Shown in pieces: positions 49,684-58,467 of a stretch of 64,000 bases of DNA. Under the pieces are notes generated by a model that did no database searches, had not been told where the DNA came from, and worked only from the letters and a program-made list of their open reading frames with translations. The stretch comes from Myxococcota bacterium (GTDB lineage: Bacteria > Myxococcota > XYA12-FULL-58-9 > JALHOP01), in assembly GCA_022842935.1 (NCBI GenBank), contig JALHOP010000011.1, forward strand, positions 154,206 to 218,205. Direction: 5' to 3'. The position numbers and the translations under genes are program-made. The stretch's first letter is position 1, and every line of letters starts with the position of its first letter.

Positions 49684-50472
49684 TCAGCGCGCCCAACCGT
49701 CGTGGTCCCAACGACGCGACTTGATCTCCTTCACCCTTGCCGCCGCTTCCCGAGCTCTCCTTCGCGCATCCATCGCTTCTCTCTCGGCCACGTCCGCCTC
49801 GGCAGACAGTCGCGCCGCTTCCTGCTCGGCCGCGGCGACCTCACGTTCGAAGCGCTCGGCCCGCTCGCGCGCGAGCTTCTCCTGCGCCGCCTTCTCGCGC
49901 TCGGCGTCTTGTTTCTCTTTCTCACGCGCAGCCCGAGCCCGCGTGAGCTCCGTGCGGTCGATCGCGGGAAGCGGGGCTTCGCGCTCGGTCTTCTTCACCT
50001 TGCTCTTGGCGGGCGTGACTCGCTCGTCCCCCTGCGGGGCCGCGCCGAAGAATCCGACCTGCACCTCGGGGACCTTCGAGAATCTCCCCGCCCGCACCTG
50101 CTTGGCGAGCGCCTCATCGACCATCGCCCCCCGAACCACACTCACGACCGTGTTCGCCTCCGCCGGGTGGACCTTCGCCCGCACGGCCTCGAGCGCCGCG
50201 CGTTGGCGCTCGAGTGCGTTCTTGAAATCTTTGCCCGACGCAAGCTCGCGACTCGCCTCGAACAGCTCGCAGAGCTCGGGTCCGGCGTCGCGCGCGAGGC
50301 GGTTCAAGGCGTGCGCCGCGACCGTCGGCTTGTGCTGGCCTTTCACAGTCGCCGCCGCCTCTTTGTGCCCGGCGGTACGTAGCTCTTTCGCGAGCGTCTC
50401 GCGGGTCGCCATGAACTCGCCAAGTGGTGCCGCAAAGAGCTTGTCGAGCGCGTCATCGAGCGGCGTTGTCAT
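49684..50472 (-). CDS. Coiled-coil protein of unknown function
   Basis: A 262-residue protein starting at ATG 50472. The N-terminal ~90 residues (LDDALDKLFAAPLGEFMATR, then KGQHKPTVAAHALNRLARD) match a recurrent bacterial hypothetical family also seen in actinobacteria. The C-terminal ~120 residues are a highly charged Ala/Glu/Arg/Lys coiled coil. A cytoplasmic role is likely because there is no signal. The function is unknown. Confidence 0.65.
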   Translation of the reverse strand: MTTPLDDALDKLFAAPLGEFMATRETLAKELRTAGHKEAAATVKGQHKPTVAAHALNRLARDAGPELCELFEASRELASGKDFKNALERQRAALEAVRAKVHPAEANTVVSVVRGAMVDEALAKQVRAGRFSKVPEVQVGFFGAAPQGDERVTPAKSKVKKTEREAPLPAIDRTELTRARAAREKEKQDAEREKAAQEKLARERAERFEREVAAAEQEAARLSAEADVAEREAMDARRRAREAAARVKEIKSRRWDHDGWAR

Positions 50473-50544
50473 GCCTGAGCCCCATTGCGACCACCGCACT
50501 CCGCAAGCGCCAAAAAACGAGCTCGGGTCGTCAAGCGCACCGTT

Positions 50545-51021
50545 CTAGATGACCTTACGCGCGCGTCGATCGAGGCGCACCTGCCGCCGCGCGAGGGCGT
50601 CCTGGAAACGCCGCTTGTCCACCTCGCTCTCGGGCTCGATGGGCGGTACCGCAACGGGCTTTCCGTCCGTGCCTACCGCGACGAAGGTGAAATAGCCGGT
50701 CAGGCAGTGCTCACGCACGCCGCTCTTGCGTTCTTCGCGCTCGACGCGCACGCCGATCTCCATGCTGGTCTTGCCGGCGAAATTCACGCGCGCGCGGACG
50801 ACGACGATGTCGCCCAGGCGTATGGGGCGCTCGAACGTTAGGTCGTCGACGTTGGCGGTGACGGTGGCCTGTCTGCAATGGCGGCCCGCGGCGATCGACG
50901 CGGTGATGTCCATCCACTCCATGATGCGACCACCGAACGCGGTGCCGTGCGCGTTGGTGTCGGGCGGTAAGACCAGATGGGTGGTTTCGACAGCCGAGGC
51001 TTCGGGGGTGCGACGTTCCAT
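50545..51021 (-). CDS. Acyl-CoA thioesterase (YciA-type hot-dog)
   Basis: A 158-residue single hot-dog domain protein. The signature segment NAHGTAFGGRIMEWMDITAS is typical of the YciA/BACH acyl-CoA hydrolases, followed by VDDLTFERPIRLGDIVVVRA. These act as hexamers on short- to long-chain acyl-CoA. It is one of two thioesterase families in the window (the other is tesB). It probably shares a transcript with the small genes downstream. Confidence 0.92.
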   Translation of the reverse strand: MERRTPEASAVETTHLVLPPDTNAHGTAFGGRIMEWMDITASIAAGRHCRQATVTANVDDLTFERPIRLGDIVVVRARVNFAGKTSMEIGVRVEREERKSGVREHCLTGYFTFVAVGTDGKPVAVPPIEPESEVDKRRFQDALARRQVRLDRRARKVI

Positions 51022-51056
51022 GCGCTATTCAAGCGCAACGGGGCGTCGCGACGCAA

Positions 51057-51266
51057 TCACTGCGGGTTGCGATAGCGGTAGAAGACCGTGATGGTCAGGC
51101 AGTGATATTCGTTGTCGGAGCTCTGCGTGACCGTCTTGTCCACGATCTCGACGCGACCCTTGTTCTCGTTGAGCCACCGTGTCGCCGTCTCACCGAGCTC
51201 GTCGCGATCCTTCTGCTTGGTCGCACTGAAAACTTTCACGCCGTCGAATAGTGCCTGCCCACTCAT
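51057..51266 (-). CDS. Small conserved protein
   Basis: A 69-residue protein (VKVFSATKQKDRDELGETAT, then VDKTVTQSSDNEYHCLTITV). Homologues of this pattern are recurrent in myxobacteria as far as I recall, with unknown function; the compact alpha/beta text ends in a YRYRNPQ strand. It sits 7 bp after the DsbA-like gene on the minus strand path and is probably translated from a shared transcript. Confidence 0.7.
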   Translation of the reverse strand: MSGQALFDGVKVFSATKQKDRDELGETATRWLNENKGRVEIVDKTVTQSSDNEYHCLTITVFYRYRNPQ

Positions 51267-51273
51267 GTCCCAA

Positions 51274-52380
51274 CTACCTTCCGAGCTCGTGATCGATCAG
51301 TGACTGCATGAGAGGCAGCGGCAACAAGCCGATGAGCTTGATGCCGTTGACGAACATCGCTGGTGTCCCTTGGACACCGAGACGTCGCGCGGCCTCCTCG
51401 TCCTCTTTCACGAAACGTTCGGCGCGCCCGTCAGCAAGACACGCCTGAAACTGATCGACCTTCAAACCCACTTCTTGTGCGTACCGATTGAAATCCGAAG
51501 CTTGTAGAGCACTTTGATCTTGGAACAGCTTGTCGTGATAGGCCCAAAACTTGTCCTGCTCGTTGGCGCACTCGGCTGCGAGCGCTGCCGGTCGCGCCTG
51601 CGGGTGCTGGGGGAGCGGAAAGTCGCGATATGCGACGCGCACGTCGTCCGGGTACATCTTCTGGAGCTCACCGATGACGCGATGTGCTTCGCGGCAATAC
51701 GGGCACTGGAAGTCGCTGAACTCGACGATCGTGACCTTGGCGTCCGTCTTGCCAGCGACGGGAGCTTTCCCGAGGTCGATGTCATAGCGCGGCAGCGAGG
51801 GTACCGGAATCGTGGTGGTCACCTTGGCGGCGACACGCAGCTTCTCGACGTAGGCCCGTTCGGTCTCCTCACGCGCCTGAGCCAACATCTGACGCGAGAT
51901 GATCGGCGCGGCTTGCTCGTAAGGCACTTCGATCTCGGCGGCGTTGCGATCGTAGATGGCGCGAACCTCGGCCTCGGCGGGCGCCTGGGCTTTGTCGTCG
52001 ATCTCTTCCTTGCGCAACGCCTCGACGCTCGTGTTGCGACGCTTGGCCTCGGCCGCGATCAATCGATTCGACAGCTCTTCTTCGAACGATAGCCAGAGCT
52101 GATGCATGTGCCGCTGCTGCATCTCGTTTTCGGCTTCGATGAGGCGCCGACGGGTCGAATTCGACAGGTCGCTTTGGCGGACGGGTTGGCCATCCACGGT
52201 GCCGAGCACCGGATCGCTCGCGGCTGTCTGCGGTCCGGCGGCGACAATGGTCGTCCCCTGATGACTCGACGACGCGCACGCCGAAGCGAGCACCGACGCG
52301 ACGATCAGTGAGAGACCAAGACGAAAACCGCCGGTTCGATCGCGGCGATCAGTGAAGCGTAATTCAGGCACGCGCGGCAT
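51274..52380 (-). CDS. DsbA-like thioredoxin-fold lipoprotein with helical N-terminal domain
   Basis: A 368-residue periplasmic lipoprotein (signal ending ASAC); ATG at 52380 opens the signal, whereas the longer frame starts inside upstream sequence. The C-terminal ~180 residues are a DsbA/Thioredoxin_4 domain with redox motif CPYC (EFSDFQCPYCREAH). The N-terminal part resembles a SurA/PpiC-type helical domain (TRRRLIEAENEMQQRHMHQL), an unusual fusion. It may act as a disulfide oxidant or isomerase with its own substrate-binding arm. Confidence 0.87.
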   Translation of the reverse strand: MPRVPELRFTDRRDRTGGFRLGLSLIVASVLASACASSSHQGTTIVAAGPQTAASDPVLGTVDGQPVRQSDLSNSTRRRLIEAENEMQQRHMHQLWLSFEEELSNRLIAAEAKRRNTSVEALRKEEIDDKAQAPAEAEVRAIYDRNAAEIEVPYEQAAPIISRQMLAQAREETERAYVEKLRVAAKVTTTIPVPSLPRYDIDLGKAPVAGKTDAKVTIVEFSDFQCPYCREAHRVIGELQKMYPDDVRVAYRDFPLPQHPQARPAALAAECANEQDKFWAYHDKLFQDQSALQASDFNRYAQEVGLKVDQFQACLADGRAERFVKEDEEAARRLGVQGTPAMFVNGIKLIGLLPLPLMQSLIDHELGR

Positions 52381-52466
52381 CCTAGCCCCACCGAGCTGAG
52401 AAGGGAAGAACCTCGAATGAAAATCGTTAGTTTCGGCCCTATCAACGGACCACTTCAGGGCGCTCG

Positions 52467-53786
52467 TCACTTCTTGTCTCCCTGCACGAAGGTCTTGAGC
52501 TCGCTCAGCATCGTCTGAGCTTTCGGCGGCATTGCCCCGCCGAGGTTGTTCTTTTCCTGCGGATCGCTTCCGAGGTCGAAGGCATGGACGACGTCTTTGT
52601 CGAACGACACCGAGGGGAAAAACGCCTTGTTCTTAACCTCGCGCATGAACACCTCTTCGTCGGCCGGCCGCTGCCAGATGACCTTTGTCTTGTCCGCGAT
52701 GATGGCCTGTCTGTGAATGCCGAACTCGTTGTACTCGCTGATGACGCGTGCAACACCGGTCGGGGCGAGCAGCGACACTCCGGGCAGGTCCGCCTTCACC
52801 CCCGCGATGTCGAGGATGGTCGCCGAGACGTCGATCGACTGCGTCAATCGGTCGCTCACGCCTGGCGAAAAGCGCGACCCGTGCGCGATGAGCGGCACCT
52901 TGATGATCTCGTCGTAGAAGTGGTGCGCGTGCAAGAACACACCGTGTTCACCAAAGGCCTCGCCATGGTCCGCTGAAATGAACAGCGTCGTGTCGCTCCA
53001 GCGGCCCTGGGCTTTCAGCCCGTCGACGATCTGACCAATGGCGAGGTCCGCGTTCTTGATGCCGGCATCGTAGATGGCCTGCATGGAGAAGAGCTCGTCG
53101 GGCGGGTACGTGTTGTTGGTCTCCCAGAGCGCCTTGCGGCGGATCGTCCCCTTGAAGTCCTTGCCGAGGAACTGCTGTTCGAGCTCGGGCGGCGCGCCGT
53201 ACGGGTCGTGTGGGTCGACCAAGAACACGAACACGAACTGCTTCTGCGCTTTGCTGCTGGCGAGATATCCGAGCACCTTGTCGGCCATGAACTGGCCATG
53301 TGGCAGACCGTTGTAGGTCGTTCCGCGCACGGCCTTGGTGTACGTGTTGGTCGGATCTTCGAAGCGCTGGAACCCCTTCTCGAGCCCCGCGAGCGAGCCG
53401 CCGTTGCCGTTGGCGGTGAAGCCAGCGGTCGCCCAGCCGGCCTTGGCGAGGCGCTGCGCGATGGTCGTCACGTCGTCGGGTAGCTTGCTCTTGGCGGTCT
53501 CGGTGCGGTGGCGTGACGCATTCAAGCCGGTCAGGAAACAGGTCGTCGACGGGCGCGTCCAAGGAGCGTTCACATAGGCGCGCGTAAAGCGCTGGCCCTC
53601 GGCCGCGAGGCCGTCCATCACCGGACTCGTCGGCTTCGTGTAGCCATAGGCGCCGAGGTGATCGGGCCGCATGGCGTCGACGAGTAGCAAGATGACGAGC
53701 TCGCGTTTGCTCTCGGCATGCGCCGGTCGGGCGGCGGCCAGAATCAGGAGCGCGAGTACACTAAAGCGGACGGTCATGCGGGTCAT
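52467..53786 (-). CDS. Sulfatase-fold hydrolase with Thr nucleophile
   Basis: A secreted enzyme of the alkaline phosphatase/sulfatase superfamily (439 residues, signal peptide ending PAHA). Metal-site segments are present: LLLVDAMRPDHLGAYGY and TTLFISADHGEAFGEHG. At the nucleophile position the motif is W76-T77-R78-P79-S80, with Thr77 where activated sulfatases have Cys or Ser converted to formylglycine. Thr at this position is usual in phosphodiesterase/phosphoglycerol-transferase relatives, so it may hydrolyse a phosphate ester rather than a sulfate. Confidence 0.85.
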   Translation of the reverse strand: MTRMTVRFSVLALLILAAARPAHAESKRELVILLLVDAMRPDHLGAYGYTKPTSPVMDGLAAEGQRFTRAYVNAPWTRPSTTCFLTGLNASRHRTETAKSKLPDDVTTIAQRLAKAGWATAGFTANGNGGSLAGLEKGFQRFEDPTNTYTKAVRGTTYNGLPHGQFMADKVLGYLASSKAQKQFVFVFLVDPHDPYGAPPELEQQFLGKDFKGTIRRKALWETNNTYPPDELFSMQAIYDAGIKNADLAIGQIVDGLKAQGRWSDTTLFISADHGEAFGEHGVFLHAHHFYDEIIKVPLIAHGSRFSPGVSDRLTQSIDVSATILDIAGVKADLPGVSLLAPTGVARVISEYNEFGIHRQAIIADKTKVIWQRPADEEVFMREVKNKAFFPSVSFDKDVVHAFDLGSDPQEKNNLGGAMPPKAQTMLSELKTFVQGDKK

Positions 53787-53842
53787 ACCGCATCACTGCG
53801 CAAGCCAGGGGCAAAGGTCAAGAAGCTCAACGAACCAAGCGC

Positions 53843-55642
53843 CTATTCGTCCGCGACGCTCAGGCGAATGGCCGCGTCCATGACCTGGGTGTCGGTCATT
53901 TCTTCGTCGTAGGCCGCGGCGTACCAGAGGGTACCGGCGAACGCACCCGAGCCCGCCACATGATCGTTTCCAATGCAGAGCACATCGGTGTCGACGAGGG
54001 TCATCGAGGCGGGCACGCTTCCCGACGTCTCACGCGTCACCTCGAGGCCGTCGACGAACAAGCGCAGCGCCTCGCCCTCGCCAGCGCGACGGGCGTCGAT
54101 GACTAAATGCACCACGGCGCGCGGGCCGATCGTCGTGCGCCAGGTGTCGGTCGCGGTGGGAAGACCAAACGTCCCCGTGAAGGTCACCACACCGCTTGGA
54201 TCGGCCGGGTTGCGCCGCACGCCGAGCTTCGCACGCGCGAACATTGACCCAACCTCAGTGGGGCCCATGAAGATGATCGTCGAATCCGGCATGTTCGCCG
54301 CATCCGCGATGCTTACGACGACCTCGAAGGCGAGTCGTCTCTGCACCTGCGCAAAGTCCGCTATTCCGAGCGGTGCACAATAGATTGAGTCGCTCGCGGG
54401 TCCGGACCAGGCAATGCCATCGCCCACCGCACCGGTGACGCGCGCGATGCCGGTTGTTCCCGTTAGATCGAGGGGTAAGCCCACGAAGTAGTCTTCCCGG
54501 TCGGCCGCAGTCGTCGCTTCCTCGAGGAAGTAGCGGGCGCCGAGCGGCATGACGGGCAGCTTGTAGCAGGGCGCGCTTTCTCCGTTGCAGCGTCCCTCGT
54601 CTTCGCCTGCCGGCGGGGATGGGTTACACACCGCGCCGCCGTCGAGAAACGCGTCCGTCGGGCATACGCCCGCGCTGCATTTCTCTGGCTGATCACAAGC
54701 AAGCAGCGCCTCGCGGCAGACGGTCGCGTTGCTCGCGTTCACGAAGAGCGCGCAATCGGCGGAGTTAGCCGCGACACACGCTCCGAACGACGCGCAACGC
54801 TCGCCAGTCGTATCGTCATAGTCGCGATAGTCGCGGCAGATCGTGTCCAGCGCGTCGCAATCGATGTTGCCGCAGCGCGAATCGTCGACGGGGGTGTCGT
54901 CGCACAGTCCGTCGGCACCGCAGGCGATGCAGGTGCCGTTGCATCGGGATGCGCAGCAGTACCCGCTGGTGCACCAGCCGCTACGGCATTGATCGTCTTG
55001 ATCGCAGGTGGAGCCGAGCGGCGCGAGATTGCAGGATGTCACCTCGGTGAACGTGCAGGCGCGATTCACGCAAGCGGCGGTGGTGCAAAGGTCGTAGCCA
55101 TAGTCGCGTGGGTCGCAGTCACTTGCGTCCACGCAGTCGACGCAGCTGCCGCTATTGCAGACGCCACCCGTGCCTTCTCGGTCGCAGGGTGTCCCGTTGG
55201 GCAAAGGGTCGTAAACGCAACCGGTGTTGACGCAGCGCGCAGTCGCCGCATCTTGGCACACGCCCGCGCCGTCGCAGGTCGTCCCCGACAGGCATTCTTC
55301 CCGACATTCGGGTGCGGTCGAGCGACTGTATTCGCAGCGGCCCGTGATGCAGCGCGCACCGACCGCCGTGCGACAGGCATCCGGTGGTGTCCGGCAGTCG
55401 GCGGGTTGGCCACAGGTGCCCGTGGTAAGTGGCACGCAGAGCCCAGCCGAGCAACCGGTCCCCGCCGAGCAGTCGGTGCTGAGGTTACATGGCGATCGGC
55501 AAGCGCCGGCAAAGCAGGTGAGGCCCACCGCGCACGCGTCACTGTCGTCACAAGGCGCACCGGGCTCCTGGTTGTTCGCGCTGCACGCGAGCGTGAGCCC
55601 GAGTAACAGGGTGGCCGCTAGCCGTAGGTGGTGGGGCGTCAT
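53843..55642 (-). CDS. Cys-rich lipoprotein with LamG-like C-terminal domain
   Basis: A 599-residue lipoprotein starting at ATG 55642 (signal ending LTLAC). Residues ~20-350 are a chain of small Cys-rich modules with 6-8 Cys each (GLTCFAGACRSPCNLSTDC, then ADCRTPPDACRTAVG), the style of myxobacterial surface proteins. The last ~200 residues are beta-rich and read as a concanavalin/LamG-like sandwich (RLAFEVVVSIADAANMPDST onward, LRLFVDGLEVTRE). Probably displayed on the surface and binding glycans. The gene is divergent from the ferredoxin. Confidence 0.8.
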   Translation of the reverse strand: MTPHHLRLAATLLLGLTLACSANNQEPGAPCDDSDACAVGLTCFAGACRSPCNLSTDCSAGTGCSAGLCVPLTTGTCGQPADCRTPPDACRTAVGARCITGRCEYSRSTAPECREECLSGTTCDGAGVCQDAATARCVNTGCVYDPLPNGTPCDREGTGGVCNSGSCVDCVDASDCDPRDYGYDLCTTAACVNRACTFTEVTSCNLAPLGSTCDQDDQCRSGWCTSGYCCASRCNGTCIACGADGLCDDTPVDDSRCGNIDCDALDTICRDYRDYDDTTGERCASFGACVAANSADCALFVNASNATVCREALLACDQPEKCSAGVCPTDAFLDGGAVCNPSPPAGEDEGRCNGESAPCYKLPVMPLGARYFLEEATTAADREDYFVGLPLDLTGTTGIARVTGAVGDGIAWSGPASDSIYCAPLGIADFAQVQRRLAFEVVVSIADAANMPDSTIIFMGPTEVGSMFARAKLGVRRNPADPSGVVTFTGTFGLPTATDTWRTTIGPRAVVHLVIDARRAGEGEALRLFVDGLEVTRETSGSVPASMTLVDTDVLCIGNDHVAGSGAFAGTLWYAAAYDEEMTDTQVMDAAIRLSVADE

Positions 55643-55778
55643 GAGCGTCGGATGAAGGATACCGCGTACGCGCGCAGGCGGCCTGATTTCTCGTTTCGCC
55701 GCTGTTTTCGCCCGGCTAACCCCAGTGCTCGAGGGGGGGCGGGTCGAAAGCCTTGCGTCCGGTCGCATCCCACGCAAG

Positions 55779-56087
55779 ATGCCCCGTGTGAGTGACGAGG
55801 TGGTCATCGAGGTCGACGGACGTCCGGTCCGATGCGCCAAGGGCTCGAGCCTGTTGAATGCGCTCGTGAATGGCGGTGTGCTCATTGGCACCGCGTGCGG
55901 CGGTCGCGGCATTTGCCACTTCTGCCGCGTCACCGTGACCGGCGCGACGACGCCGGTTTCGCCTGAGGAGCAGCGCGCGCTCGGGAACCTCCTCGTAGCA
56001 CGTGGGATGCGTCTTGCGTGTCGCGTGGTGGTCGAGGCGCCACTCGTCGTGAGCGTACCGCCGATTCGCGGCAAGGGAGAGGGTTGA
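55779..56087 (+). CDS. 2Fe-2S ferredoxin
   Basis: A 102-residue plant/adrenodoxin-type ferredoxin. Cluster ligands are in C-x5-C-x2-C (ACGGRGICHFC) and a later C in RLACRV. ATG at 55779 is used; GTG at 55788 is an alternative. Its stop overlaps the start of the lytic transglycosylase gene (TGATG), so the two are coupled, a pairing without obvious functional logic. Confidence 0.88.
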   Translation: MPRVSDEVVIEVDGRPVRCAKGSSLLNALVNGGVLIGTACGGRGICHFCRVTVTGATTPVSPEEQRALGNLLVARGMRLACRVVVEAPLVVSVPPIRGKGEG

Positions 56088-58408
56088 TGCGAGCGTTGTT
56101 GATGGTCACGTCGTTGTTGCTTCAACCCGCGCCCAAGCCACCGGCCACCATCGAGATCGCCAAGCTCCCGATGCGGCCCGAGGCGCCGGTCGTCGAAGAG
56201 GCGCGCGCCAAGCTCCGCCAGCTCGATGAGGCGGGAGCCCTCGCCAAGGCTTCGAGCAGCGACACCGCAGCTGCTCAGCTCATCCGCGCCCGCGTCCTGC
56301 GTACGGGTAAGGCGTACGACCTAACCAAGCCCGAAGTGGCGGCTCAGCTCGAAGAGGCGCTCGCCAAAGCGGACAAAGACCCGGTGGTTGCGCCCTGGTC
56401 GGCCATCGAGCGCGCGCACTGGATGCGCTCGCGCAATGACGAGGCCGCAGTCGTCGCGGCGCTTACGCCTCTCATCGATGGCGGAGCGAGCAAGGCGGTC
56501 TCGAGTCGTGCGGTGGTGCTCTACGTGCGCAGTCTTGCCGTGGCGCAGCCGCAAACGCTCATCGACAAGCGTGCGACCTACGAGGCGCTCTTGCCGGCCG
56601 ACGATCCCGACGCGCGTAGCTTCTTTCTCGAAGCGGTCGCTTTCGCCTACGACGCGCAGAAGCAACCTGGCGAGGCGACGAGCTGGCGCCTCAAGCGTTA
56701 CCTTGAAGAGCCCGTCTCCCTGCAGACCCCCGAGACGCCGCCGCCGGGCGCTACTCTCACGAGTGAGCAGGTCATCGCGCGCGCCGAAAAGCTCGCCGAA
56801 GCGCATCGCAGCGAGCGGGTGCTCGAGGCTTTACGGCCGCTCGTTGACAAGACCATCGGTCCGGTACTTGCGTGTCGAAGAGCCTTCGCCATGGGTCTCG
56901 CGGCGCGCAAGCTCCGCGCGTACGCTGAAGCGGAGACGAACCTCACGCGCGCGGTCACCATCTGCAAAGACGAAGAGCTCAAGCGCCGCGCTCACTACTT
57001 GAACGCCAAGGTCATCTCGGTGCGTGACGGACTGCGCTCTGTCCCCGTCATCGACGCCTTCGCCAAAGCCTACGGTAATCACTCGATGGTCGACGACGTG
57101 CTCTTCTGGGCGGGCGACATCTATCAGCGTCGCGATCGCATCAAAGAAGCCAAGAGCTACTACACGCGCATCGAGAAGATGACCGAAAAAGGTGACCACT
57201 GCGCCGAGGCGCGCTGGCGTCTTGCCTGGATGGACTACCGCGCCGACAAGGGCGAAGCGGCACGCGATGGGCTCAAGCGCCTCCTCGAGACAGACGGCTG
57301 TGTGCAAGAAGTCTTCGACAAGGCGCGGGCGCTCTACTGGCTTGCGCGCGAGGCGGAGAAGCGCGGCGAACAGGCCGAAGCTCTCAACCGCTATAGCGAA
57401 GTATTGGCTGTCGACCCGTTGGAGTTTTACGCGCAGGTGTCGCTAGCGCGGATGATGGCGCTCGATGCGGCGCGCGGCAAAGCGGCGGCCGCGAGCTTCA
57501 CGTTGCCCGAGGGCTCCGTGCCTCCGCTACGTTTGGGTGAGCTCGAGAATGACGCGGCGTACAAGCGGGGCCTTGCGCTGCTATCCCGGGGGTTGGGGGA
57601 CGAGGCCGCTGCCGAGCTGATGACCGTTGGAGTCCCGGCACGTCAGGTCCTCGGCTCCGCGCACGCTCAATCGCTGGGCGAGGCGGCGCGCAACGTCGCG
57701 GTCGGCGGCTCCGGCGCGGCTCTCCCTGAGAGCATTCATCCGCGGCTCGTCATCGCGCTGCTGCTCGACCGTGCGGGCGCCAAAGCCAAGGCCGAAGCCC
57801 AGTGGCGCTTACGCACCGAGTTCGCCGATGTCTTGTCGGCCGCGCCCACGAAAGACACCGCACCTATCTGGCGGGCCGCCTACCCCTTGGCCATGCGCGA
57901 GCACATCGAGCCAGCCGAAAAAGAAGCGAAGCTGCCGCCGTTCTTCTTGCAAGCGCTTGCCCGGGAAGAGAGCGCCTTCAACGAACAGGTCGTGAGCTGG
58001 GCTGGAGCCTACGGACTCACGCAGCTTCTCTTGTCGAGCGGTCGCGGCGCCGCGCAACTCCTCAAGCCGTCCCCCAAGGTGAGTCGGGCCGAAGATCTGC
58101 TCGACCCCCATCTCAACGCCCGCTTGGGCGGAGCACTCCTCGCTCAGCTCATGCGTAAGCTCGGTGGCAGCCCGGCCCTCGCACTCGCCGGCTACAACGC
58201 CGGTGAAGAGGTGGCCTCCACCTGGTGGTCGCGTTTTCAAGGCGGCGACTTCGATGTCTTCGCCGAGGAAATGACCATCAAGGAGACGCGCGGCTACGTG
58301 AAGCGGGTGCTGCGCACGTACGGCGTCTACCGCTGGATGTACACGGGCGCCCCCCCGACCATTCCCGTGGAGCTGACCCTGCCCGCGCGGAGCGCCGCGA
58401 CCCCGTAG
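56087..58408 (+). CDS. Soluble-lytic-transglycosylase-like protein
   Basis: A 773-residue enzyme that would cleave the glycan strand of peptidoglycan to 1,6-anhydro ends. The first ~20 residues are a weak signal peptide. A long helical superhelix (about 25-590) resembles the Slt70 U-domain. The C-terminal lysozyme-like domain has the catalytic Glu628 (REESAF), AYGLTQL and LAGYNAGEEVASTWW. The GLMQ motif is altered to GLTQ. It may serve cell division or envelope remodelling. Confidence 0.9.
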   Translation: MRALLMVTSLLLQPAPKPPATIEIAKLPMRPEAPVVEEARAKLRQLDEAGALAKASSSDTAAAQLIRARVLRTGKAYDLTKPEVAAQLEEALAKADKDPVVAPWSAIERAHWMRSRNDEAAVVAALTPLIDGGASKAVSSRAVVLYVRSLAVAQPQTLIDKRATYEALLPADDPDARSFFLEAVAFAYDAQKQPGEATSWRLKRYLEEPVSLQTPETPPPGATLTSEQVIARAEKLAEAHRSERVLEALRPLVDKTIGPVLACRRAFAMGLAARKLRAYAEAETNLTRAVTICKDEELKRRAHYLNAKVISVRDGLRSVPVIDAFAKAYGNHSMVDDVLFWAGDIYQRRDRIKEAKSYYTRIEKMTEKGDHCAEARWRLAWMDYRADKGEAARDGLKRLLETDGCVQEVFDKARALYWLAREAEKRGEQAEALNRYSEVLAVDPLEFYAQVSLARMMALDAARGKAAAASFTLPEGSVPPLRLGELENDAAYKRGLALLSRGLGDEAAAELMTVGVPARQVLGSAHAQSLGEAARNVAVGGSGAALPESIHPRLVIALLLDRAGAKAKAEAQWRLRTEFADVLSAAPTKDTAPIWRAAYPLAMREHIEPAEKEAKLPPFFLQALAREESAFNEQVVSWAGAYGLTQLLLSSGRGAAQLLKPSPKVSRAEDLLDPHLNARLGGALLAQLMRKLGGSPALALAGYNAGEEVASTWWSRFQGGDFDVFAEEMTIKETRGYVKRVLRTYGVYRWMYTGAPPTIPVELTLPARSAATP

Positions 58409-58432
58409 AAAGGGGTCGAAACCACCCTGAAT

Positions 58433-58463
58433 TGTCCCATGTGTGCATTTCTGTCACACATGG
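58433..58463 (+). promoter_or_regulatory. Inverted repeat immediately before the sensor kinase start
   Basis: CCATGTGTG at 58437-58445 and CACACATGG at 58455-58463 form a perfect 9-bp inverted repeat with 9 bases between. It overlaps the heptamers TGTCCCA (58433) and GTGTGCA (58441), which also occur, as a reverse complement, before the RND operon. Candidate binding site for the response regulator, or an RNA hairpin covering part of the ribosome site. Confidence 0.45.
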
Positions 58464-58467
58464 AGGG

